A DNA stretch of 64,000 bases, taken from Cryptomeria japonica (lineage: Eukaryota > Streptophyta > Pinopsida > Cupressales > Cupressaceae). Both the position numbers and the translations under genes were made by a program. The first letter of the stretch is position 1, and every line of letters starts with the position of its first letter. The stretch spans positions 782,044,119 through 782,108,118 of the forward strand of contig NC_081414.1 of NCBI RefSeq assembly GCF_030272615.1, written 5' to 3'. The notes beneath the pieces are model-generated. The model worked only from the letters and a program-made list of their open reading frames with translations, was not told where the DNA came from and did no database searches. Shown piece after piece: positions 23,716 through 34,739 of the stretch.

Positions 23716-26700
23716 CTAGTTCTCAATAGGAGGGGTAGATACCCCTAACTTGTCTCTCAAATAGACAAATGTATCTATAGGCAAAGGCTTAGTGAAAATA
23801 TCAGTTATTTTTTCCATTGTAGATACATACTCTAGCTTCACCTTCTCTTCACTAACTTGCTCTCTAAAGTAATGATATTTGATTAACAAATGCTTAGTCT
23901 TTGAATGTTACACCAGATTCTTTGACATGTTAATAGCACTAGAATTATAACAATAAATGATAGTAGGTTCATCATAGATAACTCTGATATCTTTCAACAT
24001 TTACTTCATCCAAAATACCTATGCGCAATTACTAGCAGCAACAATGTACTCAGCTTCAATAGTAGATAAGGATACTGAATCTTGTTTCTTACTAGCCCAT
24101 GAAAACAACTTCTTTTCTAAAAAAGAATGCTCCTCTGGTAGTTCTATTTCAGTCATCAACATCACCAACCCAATCAGCATCAGTGTAAGCACATAGCATG
24201 AAATCATCATTTCATAGATACCATAAACCATATCCATAGTTCCCTTCAGGTATCTAAATATCCTCTTCACAACAGTGACATGAAATTTTTTCGAGTCATC
24301 TTGATATCTAGCGGCCACGCATACAACATGCATAATGCCTGGTCTAGTATGAGTAAGATATAGAAGTCCACTAACCATATATATGTACAAACTTTGATTA
24401 GCTTTCGAAGATTTATCATTCTTAGATAATTTACATATAGTCACCATAGGAGTTCCAACCGGTTTGGAATCATCTAACCCAAACTTCTTTAGGGATTCCT
24501 TCACATACTTTGTTTGAGATATCAATATACCTTTTCCAGCCTATGAAATCTACAAACCTAAGAAAAATTTCATCTCACCAATCATAGATATCTCAAATTC
24601 TTTCTACATATCACCAACAAACTTCATACTCAAGTCATCATCACCTCCAGAGATAATATCATCAACAAAGACTTCAACAATTAGGATGTTATCATTCTCA
24701 ATCTTAAAGTACATATTACTGTCAGTGGCACCTTTACTAAATCCCAATTTTAATAAATATTTATCTAGTGTATCATACCAGGCTTTTGGGGCTTTCTTCA
24801 ATCCATAAAGGGATTTCTTCATTTTACATACCATGTCTCCATCATCTAACAATGAAAATCCATCAAGTTGCTCAATGTAGACTTCTTCCTCAAGACCACT
24901 ATTCAAAAAGGTAGATTTAACATCCATCTAATATACCTTGAAATCTTTAGAAGCAGCATATGTAAGCAATAATCTAACAACTTCAATTTTATCCACCGAA
25001 GAAAAAGTATCCTCATAGTTAATTACTTCTTTCTATGAATATCCTTTGCAAACTAGTATAGCTTTATTTATGATAACTTCACCACCTTCATTCAATTTTT
25101 TCATGAATACCCATTTAGTACCAATAACATTCTTATTCTTAGGTATAGGCACAAGCTCCCATGTATAATTCTTTTCAATTTGATCTAATTCTTCTTCCAT
25201 AGCTCTCATCCAATTTTCATCTTTACAGGCTTCAACGACATCTTTAGGTTCAACTTTAGAAATTGAACATACTTCTTTAGCAGATAACCTTCTTTGAGTC
25301 ATCACACCTTTATTCTTATCAAGAATAATCTAATTTTTAGAATGATTCAATCTTACATACCTCAAAGTCTTCTAATTGTTTTGATTTTTTCAAGTTCTTG
25401 CACCTCTTCAGTAACAACATCTGGGTTGACTGTCTCTACTAGATCATTCTGCTTAGGTTCTTCAATCTGCATAGGGGCTAAAACAATATGTTGTACATCA
25501 TCATATCAACATTCTCTGATCTCTTTCCCAAGGTTCTCATCCACCTTCACATTTGCACTCTCCATTGTCTTTCTCGGTCTCTTATTGTAGCACCAGTAGG
25601 CTTTCCTATTTGTAGAATATCCCAAAAAAATTCCTTCATCACTTCTAGTATCAAACTTGCCTATGTCCTCATCTCTCTTGATATAACATTTTCTACCAAA
25701 TACTCTGAAATATCTCATAGTAGGAACATGACCAAGCCATAGCTCATAAGGAGTGTTTCTGGTATCACCTTTAAAATGAATTATGTTGAATGTCTAAACA
25801 ACACTGCTAATAGCTTCTCTCTAGTAGATCTTCAGAACATTTCCTTCAATCAGCATAGTCCTTGCAACATCCAAGACAATTATTTTCTTCCTTTCAACAA
25901 CTCCATTCTGTCAAGGGTTTCTAGGAGCATATATTTGTCTTCTAATTCAATAATTCTCACAGAATGAATTGAACTTACCATAGAAAAATTCTCCACCTCT
26001 AACAGATCTTAGACATTTTACCTTCAAAATAGACTCAGTCTCCACCTTAGCTTTGAATATCTTGAATTTTTCCAATGCTTCTGATTTCTCCTTCAAAAAG
26101 ATAACCCACATCATCTTGAAATAGTCATCAATTAGCAACATAAAATATCTATCACCCTGCACATTTCTAAGATTTGTAAGTCCACATAGGCCAGTATGCA
26201 CAAGATGTAGCAATCCATCAGATGTATATTATTTACTCTTAAAATAAATTCTTGTTTTCTTACCCAACTAAAATTCCTTACATACCATATTATCAATCTT
26301 AACAAGCTTAGGTATATCTCTAACATCTTGTGTAGAATAGATCTTAATCATTGAATGAGAATTCACATGACACGTTCTCCTATTCCACAACCAACTCTCA
26401 TCAATCTAAGAAATCAAACAAATTTTCTCATCGACATTCAAATGGATAATATTACCTTCAGTCTTAGTTCTAGATGCAATCTCTATACCAGAGGCATTTA
26501 GGATCTTGCATTTTGCATCCTTGAATTGTAGATCATAACCTTTGTCAACCATTTGTCCATCACTCAAAGGATTATGCTTCAAATCTTCAACATACAAGAC
26601 ATCATTAGTATTATGCTTACTTTCAAAGGATATAGAACCTCTCCCATGGATTACACAAGCTTTGTCATCTCCAAATCTAACTATTCTACCATCATATCTT

Positions 26701-27848
26701 TCCATACTCATAAATTTGGTTTTATCACTGGTCATGTGATGTACACAACCACTATCAATTACCCATTCATCATTCTCTTCAATTTTAGCAGCTAAATCCT
26801 TCTCTTCAATAGTACAATTTGTGGAATCAATAGGTATGCATCCATCTAGCTTAATGAAAAGGAATACAACTTTATCTCCTTCTAATTCTTCATATTTAAT
26901 ACCTTCATCACCAGCATAATAACAGTTCTTTTGATTCCTATCATGCTTATCAAACTTATCATTCCTATCATACTTAGCCATTCTCTTCAAGCATCTAGAA
27001 GCAAAATTTCCTATCTTATTACAATAAAAACATTTTAGAGGCATGTTTCCATCATACTTGTCAGCCCCTTTAGGTAAGCTCTAGGCAATCAATGCTTAAA
27101 GTTGATCCAGCTCTCTTTCTTTCTCTTCTATCTCTCTTCTCTCTCTCTCATATCTAGATATTTTGAACTCATCAAGATCATTCTTCTACTTACCGGATAT
27201 AGATGTTGATTCTCTAAATGTTGTCTCATATTTTCCATGTGATTCTCCAAATTCCCTTAGCTCAAATGAAACAATCTTTCCAACCATCATATCTCTCGTA
27301 ACTGTAGTCACACTCCAAATCTCATCAATAGTAGCAACCTTATGTTTATAAGCAGAAGTAAAAGATCTCAGTACCTTAGCAACCATTTCATCTTCTTCAA
27401 TGGTTCCACTGACACATTTGATACCTAGGACAAGATCATTCACCTTAGCCATGAAAGAGTGTATGTTCTCATCATCTCCCATCTTCAATGTCTCATATTT
27501 TTCTTTCAAACTCTACAACATAGCAACTTTCACTTGTTTATCACCCTAATATAGGATTTTAATAATTTCCCATATCTCATGTGCGGTCTAAAGTCCCATT
27601 ACATTTGTCATATTAGAATCAATCAAGGCACTAAGAAATGGTTCCTTCACTCTAATATTATGTTCATCTTCCTTAATCTCATCAGTAGTAGTCAGTCCAT
27701 TCGGAGGAGAAAAATAGGCATTATTTGTAATCTTCTAGTAATCTTCACCAAGACATTTCAAGTGCACTTCCATCCAATTGTTCCATATAGCATAGTTACT
27801 TCCATCAAATGGACAATCCTTCTTAAAGATAAAACCTTGAGCTTCCAT
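23716..27848 (-). pseudogene. Gag-pol polyprotein of copia B, inactive
   Basis: The frame starts at the ATG at 27848 (minus), with DCPFDGSNYAIWN as gag N-terminus. It continues through a UBN2-like gag, CFYCNKIGNFASRC (a CCHC knuckle with His replaced by Asn, near 27036), protease WVIDSGCVHHMT (near 26750), pre-integrase, integrase with LVHTGLCG and GGEFFYGKFN (25.9-26.2 kb), reverse transcriptase with YGLKKAPKAWY and FVDDIISGG (24.6-24.9 kb), and RNase H with SLSTIEAEYIVA (about 24.03-24.07 kb), ending DKLGVSTPPIEN. Gag contains at least four TAG stops; further TAG stops split reverse transcriptase and RNase H, and there are several frameshifts. It is much more decayed than copia C. Confidence 0.88.
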
Positions 27849-27890
27849 CCCAGATCTCCTCAAGTGATTAAGTTTCTACTAGAGGATCTA

Positions 27891-27902
27891 GCTCTAATAC
27901 CA
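27891..27902 (-). other. Primer binding site, copia B
   Basis: The minus-strand TGGTATTAGAGC lies two bases inside the 5' LTR. It differs by one C-to-T change from the initiator Met tRNA complement. Confidence 0.85.
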
Positions 27903-27904
27903 AT

Positions 27905-29038
27905 TGTTAGAAACAACAAAGAAGAAAGACTAAGAAGGGGGGGTGAATTAGTCTTCACTAGATCTACAAACTTAATCAGAAAAATAGATCTGATAAACTA
28001 CAGTAACAACAAAGATAAGAAAATTGAAAGCACAACACACAACACAAAGATTTTGACATGGAAAATCCAGTTAAGCGAAAAAACATGGTGGGAACCTACC
28101 CAAAGTAAGATGATGCTCCACAGTAGTATGTGAAATCATTACAATGGGGAATGCACATGCATTCAGGCACACTACCTAGAGCCCACTGCTCAAAAGATAA
28201 TTTCATGGAAGGATACAACCCTCTGGGATGTCTCACTAACTTACAATAAGAATAAGACTACCATCCAAAAGAAATGAACTAAAAGAATAGCATCTCCAAA
28301 TGCTTGATTACCATTCCGGTTAAGCACAGTTGTCTTCTCTGCAACACCAATCTCTCCTCAATCGTAACATTGAAAGATGAATCAATTGATCACAGATATA
28401 CCAATCTCTGATAATGCATAAACAACCACTACTACTAAATTACATGAAAATATCCCCTATATATACAAATCATCAACTTGGATAACAAGGTCAGCTAAAT
28501 GCTCAACTTTACTAGAAATCATGGTAAGATCAACCACAACATTCTACACCATCATACATACTGCATAGCACAAAAATTATCATTGGTTCATTAAAGCCAC
28601 CAGAAACTTGCACAATGATCAATGCGGGTCACCAAAACAAATAGGACACAACTAGCAAGCACATTAGAATCATCAAGAATAGCTATCCCAACACCACTTA
28701 TTAAATCTTCATCTGTCAATGTGCAAAAGCTCAAGAACACAACCAATCAGCAACCATCACGAAGAAAGATAACTTGCAGAGAACCAAATCACAATCCATA
28801 TAAAATGAAGATACACAATACCATCCCAAATAATATCTCAAAATCACAACACAAGATCTGATCACATTGGAATATACGGGAGGAAAACCTGAACTTTGCA
28901 AAATAGTGATCAACAAAACAAAATTGCAAAACCGGATCATAAGATCTTCCCAAAAACATCAGATTAAATCACAGAAATATGTCGACATGAATGACAACAA
29001 CATATCCTAGCAGGATCAATGACCAGAAATCTCCAACA
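27905..29038 (-). repeat. 5' LTR of copia B
   Basis: The LTR is 1,134 bp. On the minus strand it runs from TGTTGGAGATTT (29038) to CTAACA (27905). A TATATATAG box is at 28458-28466 (reverse). Confidence 0.85.
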
Positions 29039-29817
29039 ACAACTTCTACCAACTTGGTTACATAATTAATACAAATCAAGATATATTCTTTGTTCTTAGA
29101 GTGAAGATTAATTTGTCCCACAAAATTGAGACCCCTTTTTTCAAAGGGCTCAGTGGATAACTAAGGATGTAGAGGAATTTCATATAAATACATGAGATGA
29201 CCCATGTGTTGAAACTTTTACTAATGCTAAACATATCTTTTGCAATCTTTATGGATCATAGGTCAATAATATCTAATGGTAAGGATCTTTTGGTGGTCCT
29301 TTGAGTTACAAAATAACCTCTGCAAGGCTCATAATGGCATGAACAAAGTATATGGAAGACATCATCCTCAACTACATATCACTTAATGACATCATCAATG
29401 TTGGTACAAAAGAGCATCCCATTGATCCACATGTATTGATCACTAAGGACAACAAGCTTGCATCGTTCCTTGGATGAAAAGTGTGGAGGAAATTGGTATG
29501 CTGTCCTAAATAGTTTGCAATGTCTACAAACCACATACTCTTTACTAAAATAGCAAAGAGATGTTCATATAGAAAAATATCATCAACTAGCACAAGTTCA
29601 TCTTATTTCTACAACCTAGATAAAAGGTCTACAACCACATTTTCTCAATCAGGCTTATCAAGTATATTTATATCAAATTCTTGCAATAAAAATAACCATC
29701 TAATCACTCTTCCTATTACTGCTCATTTATTCATTAAGAATCTTATTGTAGAGTGATCAATTTGAATAAAAATCTTATAACCAGTAATGTAATGACATTT
29801 TATTCACTCCAAATATT
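29039..29817 (-). pseudogene. Ty3/gypsy RNase H end and integrase N-terminal part (Athila-like)
   Basis: Minus-strand translation from 29810 gives GYKIFIQIDHSTIRFLMNK followed by a segment ending in DLLSRL, the C-terminal end of gypsy RNase H. Next is DDIFLYEHLFAI with FVDIANYL, the linker before integrase, and near 29110-29040 ILICINYVTKLVEV, the integrase core around its first acidic residue. It joins in order with the integrase half at 21.4-22.2 kb once copia B is removed. It is cut at 29817 by a second gypsy LTR; its reverse transcriptase should lie beyond the window. Confidence 0.7.
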
Positions 29818-30863
29818 GTGTGTGTGAAAAGTGGACTTGTATCTATATTTGTATCTAAATACACAACACTTCAATTAAGTCATTAGATGCATGGTTAGTA
29901 AATCAATAAGCAATAATGAACAATAAACCATTACAAAGTGACCTATTGCCTTCTAGTAGATGTGGGTTTAGTCTTGCTCCCAAATTTCATATGCAATACT
30001 AGTGACTAGACAACACCTAAACGGGGGATTGTAATCTATATGAGCATGAATTTGAGCTAAATTAATGCAAGATTAAGCTAGATGAATGCAACATTTAAGC
30101 TAGATATGCATGATTAATCTAACACGATTTAAGCAATATTAAGCTAGATGATTGAATAAGGATGCAATAACTAATATGTAATATCTTAATGTGAAATCTT
30201 AGTGAACCTAGAGAAAAAACAACATAATAACAATATATTCTCTAGGATCCCTGAATGAGAGATGAAAACCTGAATTTATAGAAAATTCAAAAAGCAACCA
30301 ACGGCTAAGATCAAATGATGATCAGTTGTCAATACTTTCCAAGAGGAAGCACAATCCAAGTGAATTGATGTGATTGTCTATTTTTCTCAGTTTTAAAGGA
30401 AATTGAGCTAAAATTAAGATAAAATTATAAAATATTGATTTATTCTCTATTTCATTGAATTTTGAGTTTTAATTTTTTTAATTGCTTTCTTTGAGATTTT
30501 TCTTCAATTTTTAATTTGATTTTCAAGATTGTCTCCATTTGATTTCTTTTCTCAAATTTTTATTCTGTTTTTCCAATTAATTCTTTTTTTGATGATTTAG
30601 TGGAAAATTGATTAATTTAATTAAATATGCTAGGATATTTAATAAAATAAATAGGATAATTGTTTAAAAATGATTTACTTGAAATGATCAATTAATTATA
30701 TATTTATTTAATTAATTTAGAGTGATTTTGCAATGTGACATTAATGATTTAAGAAATTAATTGTGTGCTCAAGATTAATTTTAATTATTTTTGGTTAGAA
30801 CCTTGGTGATGTTGTCAAGACTAGGGGGTCTATGGTTTAGATGACCATTTTTAGGGTATTACA
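29818..30863 (-). repeat. Gypsy 3' LTR, minus strand (likely of the Tat-like element)
   Basis: On the minus strand the block begins TGTAATACCCTAAAAATGGT at 30863 and ends in a CACACACA run at about 29818 (exact base ambiguous within the run). AAAGAGGGGCAAA directly precedes the start on that strand, a polypurine tract. Its left end interrupts the Athila-like RNase H reading. The only upstream gypsy pol on this strand is the Tat-like one at 58-62 kb, so I assign it there; the matching 5' LTR would be outside the window. Confidence 0.55.
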
Positions 30864-30878
30864 TTTGCCCCTCTTTGA
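30864..30878 (-). other. Polypurine tract of the gypsy LTR
   Basis: The minus-strand TCAAAGAGGGGCAAA abuts the LTR start. Confidence 0.6.
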
Positions 30879-30929
30879 ATTAATGTGTGAGAAGTGCATT
30901 GGTTCAAAGAATAGTTAGTTTAGGAGATA

Positions 30930-31480
30930 CTAGTTCTAAACTTGATTGATCACGAACCAGATGAAGAGTGAGGTATTCAGTTTGTTTTGAAGTGATGAAA
31001 CTGAATAGAGTTGATTAAAGAGTTAGAAATCCTGAACTTGATTGAACTAGGCCCGATGAAGAGCAAAGATATCAAACTTGAACTTGATCGATCAAGAAGT
31101 GGATCTTACTGATCTAGGACTTGATTGAACTAGACACAGTGAGCAAAGATAAAATCGATCTTGAACTTGATGGATCAAGACACGATGAGCTAAGATAAAT
31201 TGTCTAGCTTGATTTGATGTGATGAAACTGAACACCTTCTTAGATTGGGTGTGTGATCAAAGATACTATTTAAACCCTTGATTGAGTTTAAACGAATAAT
31301 TAGCTTGATGAAAAGCGATGAAACTGATTAACGTTAAGAGACTGATTCAGATGAAGACAATATCAGGTTTGATTTTATATGACAAAATTGATGCCCCTAG
31401 AGATTGATTTGACTCAGATGATCGAGAAATCTTAACTTGATATGAAGTGATCAAATTGAGATGCCCCTAACAATAAGGTC
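30930..31480. repeat. Degenerate tandem repeats upstream of the gypsy polypurine tract
   Basis: Imperfect copies of a unit containing ACTTGATTGAACTAG and GATGAGCAAAGAT recur at about 30945, 31032, 31081, 31116 and 31163. A second unit, GATGAAACTGA, occurs near 31004, 31219 and 31318. Tat-type elements are known for tandem repeats in their 3' untranslated region, and this position fits. Confidence 0.5.
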
Positions 31481-32864
31481 TTGTTAATTTTCTTTGGTTG
31501 AAAATATTGTTGCTCAACTTTAGATGAAGATTAGAAAAATTTCTCAACTTTTGATGATGATGTCATGAGTATACCCCCTCGGGAGTGAAATCAAAAGATA
31601 GCAAGGGTTGTGCAGTGACTTCAAGAAATTTTTTGAGTGATGATAAGTTATTTGAGCACAAAGATTAATGTTGAAGATTAAAATGAGAGTTGGTTTGAGA
31701 ATTAAAATTGAGATTTAGAGCTGAGCACAAATTGAAGAAAAGAATGAGCATTTGATGAAAGTGCTAATTGGTCTCTGTTGTGCAAAATTGATTAGGAAGA
31801 TAATCTTAGATTTTGATTTGGATCCAGAAAAATAGAATCAGGACGAGCAAATTAACTTAGGGTATAGTTTTCATGTCCATCAAAGCAAGTTAAAAAGTTA
31901 GGGTTTTGGCTATATAAGGGGTCCATGTGTCATTTTCAATTCATTTCAAATTCTCTAAGTTTGAAATTTTTAAATCCCTCTATGAAGAAAAATTTCCATT
32001 CTGACTAAGGAGCATCATTTTGAGCACCAGAGATGACATAATCGATCACAAAACTATGACCCAACAGTAAGTGATCCATCTTAAGCCTGTTTAATTTCTT
32101 AAATCTTGAATTTTGGTTTTTTCTTTTGCATTTTAGAGTCATTTAAAGTCTTGTGCCTCAGTTTATTGTGTGGGCTAAGACCATTTTTTTGTATGATAAA
32201 CTATCTTTTTAGTGGTTTTTTGTATGGGCATATAGGGTTTTTCATCTGATGTGGTCCCACGTCTCGTACGAAAGTGTGATTGAGTGCCCATTTTATTGTG
32301 CGATGTATCATGTTTTATCATATGGGGATAGTTTGTCATGCTAGATGTAATCCTGATTCATATGAGTTTCTGCCTGTTTGTGAAAACTCATATGAAAAAC
32401 AACAAGCATGTTTGAGGGTCAAAACATCAAATTTTGATTTTGCATTTTGTATATTTGGATTTGCAAGCATGTGTAGCATATTTTTAGCGCAATTTGGAGC
32501 ACATGCTGATAGTGTTTATGTTTGATTTTACAGATTCAGATGTTGGATATCTTGTTTTGATGTGTTTATCCACCGATGATGGGGTTAGGTCATGGTTTAT
32601 CAGACACAAATAGGGCCATATTTATTTGTGTGGGTTTGGATACCTTCTTCAGATGCTGAATATCTATATGAATCATGGGATGTTGACTGTATTAGCAGAG
32701 TGGTTTCATTCAGAGCATAAAAGGGTTAGTGCAGGATCATGGGGGGCCAAAAAGTGGCGATGTGAAAAAAATAGCCTTCTCCACTCGCCTAAAAATGCAA
32801 AAATCCATGTTGAATTTTTGCTTGGCCTAGGTGTCAGTACACCTTGGCATGGTAATTACCCAGG
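31481..32864. other. Non-coding region with a plus-strand TATA box
   Basis: No gene is recognised. TATATAAG at 31911-31918 is followed by A+T-rich sequence on the plus strand; it could be the promoter of the antisense PMD gene that resumes at 41.57 kb beyond the palindrome-bounded element. Short frames at 32280 and 32626 show no domain. Confidence 0.35.
31911..31918 (+). promoter_or_regulatory. Candidate TATA box for the antisense PMD gene
   Basis: TATATAAG lies on the plus strand in the region that would be upstream of the PMD frame before the 7.9-kb palindrome-bounded insertion. The link is inference from position only. Confidence 0.3.
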
Positions 32865-32884
32865 CAAATCAGATATCCAATTTT
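32865..32884. repeat. Palindromic motif copy L3
   Basis: CAAATCAGATATCCAATTTT is an imperfect palindrome centred on GATATC, the outermost left copy. Confidence 0.6.
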
Positions 32885-33325
32885 TATTTGTAATTTTAAA
32901 TTAAAAATATATTATATTAAATATAATGTAATATTATATATTACATGTTATATAATATATAAGAATATAATATAATATTATATAAGTTATATAATATAAT
33001 AATATATTATATTATTATATATTATAGTATAATAATATATTATATAACTTATATAATATTATATTATAATATAATAATATATTATATATTATATAATATT
33101 ATATTATAATATATAATATATTATTATATTATATATATTATATAATATATAATATAATATAATATTATATATTATATAATACATATTATATAATATATTA
33201 TTACATTATATTATATACTATATAATATATAATTATATTTTATAATATAATACAATACATATTATATAATATAATAATATATTATATAATATATTATTAT
33301 ATTATATAATATAATGTTATTTTAA
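32885..33325. repeat. TA-rich low-complexity block
   Basis: About 440 bases of almost pure A and T, built of TATAATATAT-type units, between palindrome copies L3 and L2. It is self-complementary over most of its length and has no coding content. Confidence 0.9.
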
Positions 33326-33340
33326 AATAATTTAAGTATA

Positions 33341-33360
33341 AAAATCGGATATCCGATTTT
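33341..33360. repeat. Palindromic motif copy L2 (perfect)
   Basis: AAAATCGGATATCCGATTTT is a perfect 20-bp palindrome and the likely left terminus of the gene-bearing core. Confidence 0.8.
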
Positions 33361-33429
33361 CTGAGACAATATATTTTGACAGTGATAGCACGTGAGTCAT
33401 TTTTAACTGACGGGCAATGCGATTTTATA

Positions 33430-33449
33430 AAAATCTGATATCCGATTGT
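33430..33449. repeat. Palindromic motif copy L1
   Basis: AAAATCTGATATCCGATTGT is imperfect, its centre 89 bp from that of L2. A further half-site, ATCCGATAT, follows at once. Confidence 0.7.
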
Positions 33450-33677
33450 ATCCGATATGTAGTGTTTTGGCCAAAAATTGCTAAAAAATAGATTGAAAAG
33501 TAAGATTTTTATTGTTTCCAATCATTTTCATTCAATTTTTGTATTTTTTGTTAATGTTTATTTGATTTTTCATTGAAAATATGGGTTTTTAATGAAAAAT
33601 AGGTTTTTTTAAATCAAATACAAAATTATTTAGATTTGTTAACTAAATTCAATTGTTTACATTCAATTAGGTTAAAA

Positions 33678-34683
33678 ATGGGGGATAATAATGAAAACAT
33701 TGATGAACCACAACTGCAACAACCAAACCCTCCTTTGCTAAACCCCCCCTCAATTCAGGATTTGATTGCACAAAATTTGAACGAATTCAGGGGAATTGCA
33801 CATGTATATCATAGGATCCCTCGTCTAAACCCAATGTTTGATCCTCTCACGTCGATCATAAAGAGTATGGAAACCATGACTGAGGAGCACAATGCCGCCC
33901 TTTTGTGGCGAGATTCTATGAGGGAACAATATGTAGATGGCTTGTCGTATAAGGATATCAAGGATCTCAAGATATTGAAAGCCGATATCACCTCATTATT
34001 TATGAATCCCTGCATTGGTCAACCCATAGACCCCAAAAAACAAAACTTTCTATTAAATGGTGCACAAATGATGGTATTGTGAAAAACTTTTGGGATCGTT
34101 GGTGGATGGTTTTTGACAAACCACCCAACAACAATCTTGATGTCCCCTTCTATTTCATAAAAACATTGTATGCTGATTTTTTTTTACGCAAACATGTGAA
34201 CTACTTTGACATGCAACATTTCCAGGGTGTGAGTTTAGGTATGCCCCAAAATAGACCTGGGGCAGTCAAAGTAGTCCAGGGCCCATATGTCCCCCCTCCT
34301 ACTATTGATCCCGCACCTCTAGTACAAAATCCAAATATCATTTGTGAGGCGTCTTCACAGACCATATCGGCTATTCACTCTTTGAGTAGCCTTTTGGTTT
34401 CTTAGGCTAGGTCAATAGCTTAGCCTACTTTTGATGTTAGCAGTGCATCAGGTGGCGTTGACATGTCATCCTTGGCTCCACACATATGTGTGCCCCATAG
34501 CTGTGTCATGTGTGGGCATGTTTGCTTGGGTCCAGCTGAACAGCCAGTTGATCCTCCTATGGATAGTGTACCTGCTATGTGCATGCAAAAACCATGTTGC
34601 CAAAAAAATTGTTCATCAATAGACCTGCATTTTCAACACATCCTTAATATACACGTAACAAAATTGAACATTAAGGTTTAATG
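33678..34683 (+). pseudogene. Cys-rich ORF of the palindrome-bounded element, unknown function
   Basis: I do not recognise the family. The frame starts MGDNNENIDEPQ at 33678 with a polar, Pro/Gln-rich N-terminus and a helical middle (DGLSYKDIKDLKILKADITS). It shifts frame at an A-run near 34031-34042 and continues through VKNFWDRWWMVFDKPP. Two TAG codons near 34403 and 34421 interrupt it before a Cys-rich C-terminus (HICVPHSCVMCGHVCLGP, then MCMQKPCCQKNC) that could bind zinc; the stop is at about 34681. It is about 330 codons long, convergent with the transposase-like gene at 34740 and separated from it by under 60 bases. An accessory DNA-binding protein of the transposon is a guess. Confidence 0.5.
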
Positions 34684-34739
34684 ATCATTGTTTGAAATGA
34701 AATGCATGATAAAAAAAATAAGGCACCATTAAAGACCTA

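Larger units (their letters stand above)
22161..29038 (-). mobile_element. Ty1/copia element B, full length, decayed, minus strand
   Basis: This 6,878-bp element lies on the minus strand: 5' LTR 27905-29038, primer binding site 27891-27902, gag-pol 27848 to 23716, polypurine tract 23391-23404, 3' LTR 22161-23390. Flanking bases ACAAA (22156-22160) and ACAAC (29039-29043) are a five-base duplication with one mismatch. It interrupts a gypsy integrase whose two halves lie on either side. Confidence 0.9.

Noticed and set aside
27579-28133. Plus-strand 184-codon frame
   Set aside because: It spans the antisense of copia B gag, the primer binding site and the LTR border, so it cannot be a gene.
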